NCBI GenBank assembly: GCA_964472545.1
Contig: CAYYNP010000251.1
Location: forward strand, 1-14,755
Direction: 5' to 3'
Source of the DNA: CAYYNP01 sp964472545
Lineage (GTDB): Bacteria; Planctomycetota; Planctomycetia; Pirellulales; Thermoguttaceae
DNA length: 14,755 nt
A program made the translations under genes and the position numbers. Below are positions 8,307-14,755 of the stretch, piece after piece (position 1 is the first letter of the stretch; each line of letters opens with the position of its first letter). The notes beneath the pieces were generated by a model that saw only the letters and a list, made by a program, of their open reading frames with translations, was not told the origin of the DNA and ran no database searches.

Positions 8307-8969
8307 ACGCCGAGCTACGCCACGCTGCGCGGCGACGCCTTCTACAATCGCGCCAAGCGATTCGAGGAAGTCCGCGCCCACGGCAGCGCCAACGGCAACG
8401 ACCGGGCCTATCTCTTCGGCACGTTGGGTCCCGATCGACTCACCGCGGGCCGCGAAGCGGACGACACCGACTGGCTACAGCTTACCGACCGATCCGAAAC
8501 GTACCTGAGTTGGGTCACCGCGTTCGACCACGTTACCGCATCGCCCGTTCCGCCGAGAACGATTCGTCCAATCGGCGTGGGAGACACCAAGCACGTCGAC
8601 CAGGCGGCTGTAGACTACATTCTCACGCTCGAAGGCGCTTGGGACGATCCATAGTGGGGCACGGCGTCTTGCACCTGCCGACGCTTCCGCTCGATTCAAC
8701 CTCGGTCCGTCCGTTTCGCTCGATGGGCACTACGCCGTCCGCAACGAGTGGCTGCAAGTGACCGTGCTGGCCAACGAGTTCACCGGGCTGGAGGAAGAGG
8801 ACTTAGGGCCTGTCCGGAAACAACTTCGCAGTTTTTCGGGCGAATCATCACGCGGAGTGTGATGGCTACCATGAAGCGGACGAAGTTGTTTCCGGACAAG
8901 CCGTTACGTGCGAGGGAAGGGAACGTGGCGTCTGCGTCGGGAAACGAACTGGTTTTGACATGCGGGTAG
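8307..8969 (+). pseudogene. 3' remnant of the broken gene, with frame change and MITE insertion
   Basis: From 8307 the frame of the 8013 gene continues (TPSYATLRGDAFYNRAKRF ... DYILTLEGAWDDP) to TAG at 8652-8654. Coding character then appears in another frame from about 8692 to 8805, reading RFNLGPSVSLDGHYAVRNEW and LQVTVLANEFTGLEEEDL, with nearly all third bases G or C in the later half. MITE copy 2 starts at 8806. If the MITE and one TTA copy are removed, that frame joins RAREGNVASASGNELVLTCG and ends at TAG 8967-8969. The gene has therefore probably suffered a nonsense change, a frameshift or small deletion near 8640-8690, and a MITE insertion. The family is unknown. Confidence 0.6.
8806..8903 (-). 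mobile_element. MITE-like element, copy 2 (inverted relative to copy 1)
   Basis: This 98-bp element has the same terminal inverted repeats as copy 1, in opposite orientation. It is flanked on both sides by TTA (8803-8805 and 8904-8906), a clean three-base target duplication. A TNA-type duplication and GGGCCTGTCC-like ends are reminiscent of IS5-family (IS1031-type) elements; that assignment is inference. It interrupts the 3' end of an unknown gene and ends 147 bases before the fucosidase start codon. Confidence 0.87.
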
Positions 8970-9039
8970 CTAGATGTCATGCTGTCCAGAATGACACACA
9001 GAGAACGAAACGGAGACACGAATAACAACGTTCCACATC

Positions 9040-9047
9040 GGAGAAGG
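9040..9047 (+). promoter_or_regulatory. Ribosome binding site that favours the GTG start at 9051
   Basis: GGAGAAGG lies directly before GTG 9051. The upstream in-frame ATG at 8979 has no comparable site and would place 24 polar residues ahead of the signal peptide. Confidence 0.55.
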
Positions 9048-9050
9048 ACC

Positions 9051-11057
9051 GTGGCCTTGGACAGATCATACGCAATAGCATTACGGGCAACGATTCTCCT
9101 CGTCGTCGCAGGGCATACGTTCGCCGCAGACGTTCCAGAACCGAAGCCTCATGGGGCCGTACCCACTAGCGGGCAACTGGCGTGGCACGAGATCGAGACC
9201 TATTGCCTGCCGTGCATCAGTATCCCGACCTTTACGGACGAGGAATGGGCGTACGGCGATAAGCCGGCCGCAACGTTCAACCCGACGGACTTCAGCGCCG
9301 ACCAGATCGTCAAAGCGGCCAAGGACGGCGGCTTGAGAGGATTCATCCTGGTGGCGAAGCATCACGGCGGATTCTGCCTGTGGCCGACGAAGACGACGGA
9401 GTACTCCGTGAAGAACAGCCCCTGGAAGGACGGCAAGGGGGACATGGTTCGGGAGTTTGCCGACGCCTGCCGCAGGCACGGTCTTGCCTTCGGCGTCTAT
9501 GTGTCGCCGTGGGACCGAAACCACGCCGAGTATGGCCGGCCCGGCTACGTGAAGGCCTTTCATGAGCAACTCAGTGAGTTGCTCACCGGCTACGGTTCGG
9601 TCTTCGAGGTCTGGTTCGACGGGGCTATGGGCGGCACGGGCTATTACGGCGGGGCACGGGAGAAGCGGGTCGTCGATCGGAAGACCTACTACGACTATCT
9701 CAGCCTCCTGGAGATGATTGAGGAGCTTCAGCCCAGCGCCGTGGTGTTTTCGGAACTGGGGCCCGGGGTTCGTTGGGGCGGCAGCGAAAGCGGTGTGGTC
9801 GGCGATCCGTGCTGGGCAACCTACACCCCGAAATACCGCGGCACGCAGATTCCCGTCAAAGTCGATCCGAAGACGGGCCGGTTTGCCGACTTTCCCAACG
9901 GCGCAAGCAGCTACACCGAGGCACGCCAGGGACATCGCAACGGAATGTTCTGGATGCCGGCCGAAGGGAATTTCCCGCTGCGGCCGGGCTGGTTCTACCA
10001 CCAGAGCCAAGACGAACGGGTACGCACGCCTTGGCAACTGATGCACACCTATTTCGTTACCGTGGGCCGAGGCGGTTCGTTCAACGTCGGCCTGGCTCCC
10101 GATAGGCGCGGACGGCTGCACGACAACGATGTAAAATCGCTCAAGCGGTTCGGCGACTGGCTGAAAGAGACGTTTTCCGACAACCTGGCCGCGGGGGCGA
10201 AGGTGACGGCGTCGAACACTCGCGGTGGCAGCCGAGAGTACGCGAGCGAAAACGTCCTGGACGGCAAACGGGACACCTACTGGTGTACCGATGACGCTGT
10301 GCTGACGCCTCAGCTTGTCCTGGATCTGGGCGATCCGGTCGAGTTCAACGTCGTAAGCCTGCGCGAATACCTGCCGCTGGGGCAGCGGATCGACGACTGG
10401 GCGCTGGACGCCTGGCAGGACGGGAAATGGGTTGAGTTTGCCAAAGGCACGGCCATCGGCAGCCGGCGCCTGGTGCGCACGGACTACATGACGGCCAGCA
10501 AGGCCCGGTTGCGCATCACGAAGGCCGCTGCCTGCCCGGCCGTTCGCGAATTCGCGCTGCATCGCGAGGCCGACTGGGCTCGCCGAGGCCCTGCTACCAA
10601 GGACAACCCGGACCTCGGCATGTCCAAGAAGGGCTGGACGATCCACGCCTGTAGTTACGAAGCCCCCGAGGGCGGCAAAGCCGCCAGAGCCATCGACGGC
10701 AACGTCAAGACGCTCTGGCACACGCACGGCCCCGACGGCGAACGAGGCGTCCCGCAGTATGTGGCGATCGACATGGGCAATGAGGCACAGATCGCGGCCT
10801 TTCTCTACATGCCGCGCCGCGACGGGACCAGCCGTGCGATCGTCGATCAATACGAGTACCACGTCAGCCGTGACGGTACGACTTGGACGAAGGTGGCCGA
10901 GGGCGAATTCAGCAACATCGTCAACAATCCGATTCAACAGGTGGTCGAATTGAATGAACCGGTCATGGCCAGGTACTTCAAGTTCACCGCCCTGCACGGC
11001 GCGAACGGCGTCCCGGTGTGCGCCGCAGAGTTGGGCGTACAGGAGAAACCGCGATGA
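9051..11057 (+). CDS. Secreted alpha-L-fucosidase (GH29) with two F5/8-type C domains
   Basis: This 668-aa exported enzyme removes terminal alpha-L-fucose from glycans. A signal peptide (hydrophobic run about residues 9-20, likely cut after HTFA) is followed by the GH29 barrel (about 30-370), with GFILVAKHHGGFCLW, FGVYVSPWDRN and VWFDGAMGG carrying the likely nucleophile D190. E246 in WGGSESG is the best acid/base candidate. The GTGYYGGARE and SPWDRN motifs are like the alpha-1,3/1,4-specific B subfamily, but this is inference. Two discoidin-like carbohydrate-binding domains follow, from about 378 (AGAKVTASNTRGG) to 507 and from about 525 (GWTIHACSYEAPEGG) to the end. The usual KHHDGF motif has Gly for Asp here. 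It is the first gene of a three-gene operon; its stop overlaps the next start (ATGA). The start could also be ATG 8979. Confidence 0.9.
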   Translation: MALDRSYAIALRATILLVVAGHTFAADVPEPKPHGAVPTSGQLAWHEIETYCLPCISIPTFTDEEWAYGDKPAATFNPTDFSADQIVKAAKDGGLRGFILVAKHHGGFCLWPTKTTEYSVKNSPWKDGKGDMVREFADACRRHGLAFGVYVSPWDRNHAEYGRPGYVKAFHEQLSELLTGYGSVFEVWFDGAMGGTGYYGGAREKRVVDRKTYYDYLSLLEMIEELQPSAVVFSELGPGVRWGGSESGVVGDPCWATYTPKYRGTQIPVKVDPKTGRFADFPNGASSYTEARQGHRNGMFWMPAEGNFPLRPGWFYHQSQDERVRTPWQLMHTYFVTVGRGGSFNVGLAPDRRGRLHDNDVKSLKRFGDWLKETFSDNLAAGAKVTASNTRGGSREYASENVLDGKRDTYWCTDDAVLTPQLVLDLGDPVEFNVVSLREYLPLGQRIDDWALDAWQDGKWVEFAKGTAIGSRRLVRTDYMTASKARLRITKAAACPAVREFALHREADWARRGPATKDNPDLGMSKKGWTIHACSYEAPEGGKAARAIDGNVKTLWHTHGPDGERGVPQYVAIDMGNEAQIAAFLYMPRRDGTSRAIVDQYEYHVSRDGTTWTKVAEGEFSNIVNNPIQQVVELNEPVMARYFKFTALHGANGVPVCAAELGVQEKPR

Positions 11058-12184
11058 AATCGCTTGACAACCGCGTTCTCTTGGTTGCGCTGGCCATCGC
11101 GCCGTTGTCTACACTCCCGGAACTGCCGGCGTGCACGATGGCCCGGGTGAGTGAAGCCGCGACCTTCGCCGACCGCCTTTCATGGGTCGGTCTGGCCGTC
11201 CATGCACCGGGATACCACGTCTGGGGTTCCTCGCCGGCGATCGGCGACGACGGAAAGGTACACCTGTTCGTGGCCCGCTGGCCGAGCAATGCACCGTTCG
11301 ATCGCGGCTGGCGACACGACTCCGAGATCGCCCGCTACGTCGGTGATTCCCCGGAAGGCCCGTTTAGGTTCGTTGACGTAGTGCTCAAAGGGACCGGGCA
11401 AGATACTTGGGACCGGTATGCGCCGTGCAATCCGATCGTCCAACGGGTCGACGGAAAGTACGTGCTGTTCTACGTCGCCAACCCGATCGGGGTCACCAAG
11501 GGAATGGGCGCCCATCCCCCCACGCAACGAATCGGCATGGCGATCGCCGCATCACCCGGCGGTCCGTGGAAGAAGGTCGGGCGCGACGGGTTGGTGTTGA
11601 GCCCGTCCGAGGACCCGAACCACTGGACGCACCGCGCGTCGAACGGCGTGGTCAATCCGGCCTTTCTGAGGGCGCCTGACGGGCGGTTCTTCCTCTACTA
11701 CAAATCGGCCCAAGCCAAGATGGGGCTGGCGATCGCCGAGCGGCTCGAAGGTCCGTACGTCCACCAGAAGCACCCCGTCACGAAAAACAAACTCGGCATC
11801 GAGGATGGATACGTCTTCCAATGGAACGGGCGGTTTCACCTGCTCACGACCGACAACCACGGCCTGCTCAGAAAGGGCGGCGGAATCCTCTGGTCGTCCG
11901 ACGACGGTCAGAGTTTCCCGGACAAGGAAAAGGGCTTTCACCTCGCTTGGGACTATCTTCCAAAGGGCTACCCGGCCAGGCCGCGCCGCTACTACGGACG
12001 ACAAGCCAAGTTCGAACGGCCGCAGGTGCTGATGATCGACGGCGAGCCGGCCTATCTCTATCTTCCGTCCGGCACTCAGATTGACGGGCTATCGGGCACA
12101 ACATCCTACGTTCTGAAATTCGATCGGTCGCCGTATCCGTGCCGCGGAAAGACCGACCGAGGCCAACCACAAGCCGAGAGATGA
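11054..12184 (+). CDS. Secreted five-bladed beta-propeller glycoside hydrolase (GH43-like)
   Basis: This 376-aa protein has a signal peptide (MKSLDNRVLLVALAIAPLST) and repeated propeller strands. These include YHVWGSSPAIGDDGKVHLF followed by VARWP, SPEGPFRFVDVVL, RYAPCNPIVQRVDGKYVLFY, RIGMAIAASPGGPWKKV, GVVNPAFLRAPDGRFFLYYK and AIAERLEGPYV. Paired W/PxP and DGKY-type motifs of this kind typify GH43 and related GH117/GH32-like clans. The substrate cannot be read from sequence. The start is ATG 11054, with AGGAG at 11041-11045; it overlaps the fucosidase stop by four bases, so the two are translationally coupled. The sulfatase gene starts 4 bases after its stop. The context suggests an exo-acting enzyme on the same fucosylated, sulfated glycan. 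Confidence 0.82.
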   Translation: MKSLDNRVLLVALAIAPLSTLPELPACTMARVSEAATFADRLSWVGLAVHAPGYHVWGSSPAIGDDGKVHLFVARWPSNAPFDRGWRHDSEIARYVGDSPEGPFRFVDVVLKGTGQDTWDRYAPCNPIVQRVDGKYVLFYVANPIGVTKGMGAHPPTQRIGMAIAASPGGPWKKVGRDGLVLSPSEDPNHWTHRASNGVVNPAFLRAPDGRFFLYYKSAQAKMGLAIAERLEGPYVHQKHPVTKNKLGIEDGYVFQWNGRFHLLTTDNHGLLRKGGGILWSSDDGQSFPDKEKGFHLAWDYLPKGYPARPRRYYGRQAKFERPQVLMIDGEPAYLYLPSGTQIDGLSGTTSYVLKFDRSPYPCRGKTDRGQPQAER

Positions 12185-12188
12185 CCCT

Positions 12189-13700
12189 ATGTACCGAACC
12201 ATTGTTGCTGCTACCGGCATGATCTTCTGTATGGTGAGCCAGAGCATGGCCGCCGACGATCCTCACCCCAACATCGTGTTCTTCTTCATCGACGACATGG
12301 GCTGGCAGGACACGTCCGTGCCGTTTCACACGGAAACCACCGAGCTGAACCGGCGCTACCGCACGCCCAACATGGCGGCGCTCGCCCGGCAGGGCATGAA
12401 GTTCACGCAGGCCTACGCCTGTGCGTTGTGTTCTCCCACGCGGGTGAGTTTGATGACGGGCATGAACGCGGCCCGGCATCGTGTGACCAATTGGACGCTG
12501 CGGAAGAATAGCGCCCACGAACATGGGCACGCGACGCTCAAGGCGCCCCAGTGGAATATCAACGGGCTGAGCCCGGTCGCCGGGGTAGAGCGGACGGTCC
12601 ACGCCGTGACGCTGCCGATGCTGCTGAGGAAAGCCGGCTACCGCACGATCCACGTGGGTAAGGCGCACTTCGGCGCCGACGGCACGCCGGGCGAAGATCC
12701 CCGGAACCAAGGTTTTGACGTCAACATCGCGGGCCACTGCGCCGGCGGACCGGGAAGCTACTACGGCAAGAATAACTTCAGCGCCGCATTCCGCAAAGGC
12801 GACCGCATCTGGGATATTCCCGGCTTGGAGAAATACCACGGCCAGGATATCTACCTGAACGAAGCATTGACCGTCGAGGCCAACCGGGCGATGGACCGGG
12901 CCGTGGCCAAGAAGCAGCCGTTTTACCTTTACATGTCGCATTACGCGATCCACGCTCCGTATGAAGCAGACCCACGGTTTCTGGAGCGATACCACAAGGC
13001 CGGCTTGAAAGGAATGGCCGCCACGTACGCTTCGATGATCGAGAGCATGGACAAATCGCTGGGCGATATCCTGGCCAACCTGAAACGAAATGGGATTGAG
13101 CACAACACGATCGTCGTGTTTATGACCGACAACGGCGCGCCCAGCGGGGCTCCGCGCAACTTACCCTTGCGCGGTCACAAGCTGAGACCCTATGAAGGGG
13201 GCACGCGCGTTCCGCTCATCGTCCGCTGGCCGGGCGTCGTCGAGGCGCAGTCGCAGTGCGATCGGTACGTGATCATCGAGGACGTCTTCCCCACGGTCCT
13301 GGAAATGGCGGGCGTGACGGAGCACGATCAGATTGGCGGAGCGATCGATGGCGTGAGTTTCGTGCCGCTATTGAAGCAGGTCGAGGGTTTCCCGGTCGAG
13401 CGTCCCATCTACTGGCACTACCCCAACACGTACGGGCAGGCGCCCTACAGTTCGGTCCGTCAGGGCGATTGGAAGCTGATCGATCATTACGGCCCTCGGA
13501 AGGCTGAGTTGTTCAACCTGCGCGACGATATCGGCGAGCAGCACGATCTGGCCGAGCAGCAGTCCGAGAAGGCCGACACACTGGTTAGGAAGCTTGCTGC
13601 GTTCCTTCGTCAGTCCAATGCCCAGATGCCCGTCGACAAGACCACCGGCCAGCCCGTGCCGCTGCCGGACCGTTCGGCCGAACTTGCCAAGCCGGACTGA
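12189..13700 (+). CDS. Secreted type I (formylglycine) sulfatase
   Basis: This 503-aa sulfatase hydrolyses sulfate esters, probably of a polysaccharide, outside the cytoplasm. The signal peptide is MYRTIVAATGMIFCMVSQSM with AAD at the likely cut. The alkaline-phosphatase fold begins NIVFFFIDDMGWQD, with metal-binding D35 and D36. The maturation motif is C81-S-P-T-R85 in LCSPTRVSLMTG, where C81 would become formylglycine. Also present are IHVGKAHFG, YMSHYAIHAPYE and FMTDNGAPSG, the second metal-site motif. The C-terminal region includes WKLIDHYGPRKAELFNLRDD, typical of arylsulfatase A-like enzymes. All catalytic elements are intact. A formylglycine-generating enzyme or anaerobic maturase is needed in trans; none is in the window. 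It is the last gene of the operon. The exact sulfated substrate is not predictable here. Confidence 0.93.
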   Translation: MYRTIVAATGMIFCMVSQSMAADDPHPNIVFFFIDDMGWQDTSVPFHTETTELNRRYRTPNMAALARQGMKFTQAYACALCSPTRVSLMTGMNAARHRVTNWTLRKNSAHEHGHATLKAPQWNINGLSPVAGVERTVHAVTLPMLLRKAGYRTIHVGKAHFGADGTPGEDPRNQGFDVNIAGHCAGGPGSYYGKNNFSAAFRKGDRIWDIPGLEKYHGQDIYLNEALTVEANRAMDRAVAKKQPFYLYMSHYAIHAPYEADPRFLERYHKAGLKGMAATYASMIESMDKSLGDILANLKRNGIEHNTIVVFMTDNGAPSGAPRNLPLRGHKLRPYEGGTRVPLIVRWPGVVEAQSQCDRYVIIEDVFPTVLEMAGVTEHDQIGGAIDGVSFVPLLKQVEGFPVERPIYWHYPNTYGQAPYSSVRQGDWKLIDHYGPRKAELFNLRDDIGEQHDLAEQQSEKADTLVRKLAAFLRQSNAQMPVDKTTGQPVPLPDRSAELAKPD

Positions 13701-13880
13701 TTCAATGTCGCTCGGAAGACCGCTGAACAGAACGGGAGTCCCCGAATCGCCGTCTCAGGAGGCCGTCGGAAGCCCGATTCGATTTCCCGGACGCGCCGAA
13801 TATCGACCGCCTATCCCGGACACCTTTTCCGAGGCGCCGGATCCGCCCCGAGAAACGGTTTCTGGGAATCCCGGGCGATA

Positions 13881-14321
13881 CTATTCGCAGAGGCGTTTGA
13901 TGATCAATCCCGTCACGTCGTCTTGCTGGGGCAGGTCCCCAACGAAACGCCTCACCGTGTACTCCATGGCCTCGAGGATTTCCGTGGCGGACTGATGCCG
14001 GTGATCACGGATGACTTCTTGAAGACGCTCTAGACCGAACGCCTCACCGTCTTCGTTGGTCCATTCAAAGAAACCGTCCGAGACGGTGAGCATCAGCGCC
14101 AGGTTGAAGCACAATGTGGAAGGGTGAGGGTTGGATCCTTCGGTAGAAGGACTGATCAGCGTCCAGGCCACCAATCCGGCGTTCCCTGCGAAGCAGACCG
14201 AGCCGGTCAACAATGTTGCCAGCCGGTCCACCCGCAGAACCGACACGCCGATAAGCAACATCATAAACGCGTAGCCCGCCGATACCAGCAACGAGTATCG
14301 GAAGTCCGGCATCAAGACCAT
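13881..14321 (-). pseudogene. Remnant joining a membrane segment to the C-terminus of a SpoIIE/RsbU-type phosphatase
   Basis: The 146-aa reading has two parts. Residues 1-60 contain two hydrophobic segments (SLLVSAGYAFMMLLIGVSVL and LLTGSVCFAGNAGLVAWTLI), like the membrane input region of a signalling protein. Residues 74-146 match the end of a PP2C-type SpoIIE domain, with LMLTVSDGFFEWTNEDGEAF, LERLQEVIRDH, and PQQDDVTGLIIKR carrying the terminal metal-binding aspartate. The rest of the membrane domain, any linker and about two-thirds of the phosphatase are missing between them (junction near 14100-14135). A better start exists at 14394 (MKRRLCRILSETRPPS, with GGAGAG upstream), but it is one frame away, so a frameshift is likely near 14330. 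A functional short protein is unlikely but not excluded. Confidence 0.6.
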
Positions 14322-14449
14322 GCTCGGCGTTCCCCATCCGCACGGCAGACGGCGGCCGGGTTTCGCTCAGAATCCTGCACAGACGGCGTTTCATTGGCTG
14401 TTGCTCTCCAGCTAGTCCAAGACGGGACCTGCAAATCCCGGCCTACCGT

Positions 14450-14755
14450 CTACACGTACTCCCAGTCTCTCAGCCATTGATACCCGTGCGGCAGGTTGGC
14501 CCACGCGCGCTGCATGGCCCGCTGAAGCTCGGCTTTCTCATGCACGTCCAGCTCCCGGCGTTCCTTGACGGCCAGCGCCACGTTGTCCACCTGTTCCGTG
14601 GTGATCAGACCGGGAATGGGTGCCGTGATCGCCGGGTTGCAGAGGATGTAGCGGATGGCCAGCCGGGCAAGCCGGTTGTCTTCCTCGGCATGGGGATTGT
14701 CCGGAGTGCTGTCGCCCTTGAATAGCGAGTTGTTGGCGAACGGCTTGATCCCGAA
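14450..14755 (-). CDS. Aldo/keto reductase, C-terminal part (runs off the window)
   Basis: The last 101 residues of a gene whose start lies beyond base 14755 are visible. Reading leftward from the edge it begins FGIKPFANNSLFKGDSTPDN and continues through RLAIRYILCNPAITAPIPGL, which is the conserved region near the cofactor-binding end of aldo/keto reductases (usually PIPG followed by a short helix, here LITTEQVDNVALAV). It ends in WLRDWEYV with TAG at 14450-14452. The N-terminal catalytic tetrad region is outside the window, so activity and substrate cannot be judged. The family is moderately sure from the IPG-centred motif. It lies upstream, on the same strand, of the phosphatase remnant, with a 55-base gap to that gene's likely start at 14394. 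Confidence 0.75.
   Translation of the reverse strand, partial: FGIKPFANNSLFKGDSTPDNPHAEEDNRLARLAIRYILCNPAITAPIPGLITTEQVDNVALAVKERRELDVHEKAELQRAMQRAWANLPHGYQWLRDWEYV

Noticed and set aside
8304..8345. Selenocysteine insertion at the TGA of the broken gene
   Set aside because: No convincing bacterial SECIS-like stem-loop directly after the TGA, no selenoprotein family recognised, and the gene carries other damage.
7703..8902. CRISPR-like or tandem array from the repeated 96-bp unit
   Set aside because: There are only two copies, in opposite orientation and about 1 kb apart, with terminal inverted repeats; this fits MITEs, not CRISPR.
9081..10997. Long minus-strand open frame (638 codons) opposite the fucosidase gene
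   Set aside because: The plus strand has GH29 and F5/8 motifs throughout. The antisense product has no family features or ribosome site.
13847..13866. Possible bidirectional terminator between the sulfatase and the phosphatase remnant
   Set aside because: CCC-AGAAAC/GTTTCT-GGG is symmetric but leaves almost no loop when fully paired and lacks a T tract on either strand.

Overview
The window is GC-rich bacterial DNA, roughly 60-65% by eye, with strong AGGAGG-type ribosome sites. The mix of genes points to a member of the Planctomycetota: a secreted type I sulfatase beside a secreted fucosidase and a beta-propeller glycosidase, a DUF255/thioredoxin protein, a SpoIIE-type phosphatase remnant and many palindromic repeats. 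The phylum is inferred from gene content; no rRNA or other phylogenetic marker is present.

Left part (1-7411, all + strand) is a redox and oxidative-stress region. In order it holds a desulfoferrodoxin-type superoxide reductase, a rubrerythrin-like diiron protein, PTS Enzyme I (ptsI, with no HPr gene beside it), a membrane-anchored DUF255/thioredoxin protein, a rubredoxin, two very small Cys-rich proteins (81 and 53 aa, nearly abutting), a diheme cytochrome c peroxidase and a second, more divergent ferritin-like protein. Read together: superoxide becomes H2O2 at the superoxide reductase, H2O2 is removed by the peroxidase and possibly the diiron proteins, and rubredoxin (perhaps also the small Cys proteins) supplies electrons.

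Middle part (7412-8978) is a decayed accessory patch. It holds two 98-bp MITE-like elements in opposite orientation (96-bp cores 94/96 identical), other inverted and direct repeats, and an unrecognised gene broken by an in-frame TGA, a frame change and the second MITE. Removing that MITE with one copy of its TTA duplication joins the reading frame on its two sides.

Right part (9051-13700, + strand) is a three-gene polysaccharide-degradation operon, all products with signal peptides: a GH29 alpha-L-fucosidase with two F5/8-type carbohydrate-binding domains, a GH43-like five-bladed propeller glycosidase (ATGA overlap) and a type I sulfatase (4-nt gap). Together they suggest attack on a fucose-containing, sulfated glycan.

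The right edge (- strand) carries a remnant that joins a membrane segment directly to the last ~70 residues of a SpoIIE/RsbU-type phosphatase, and the C-terminal part of an aldo/keto reductase that runs off the window. No tRNA, rRNA, CRISPR array or complete insertion sequence was seen.
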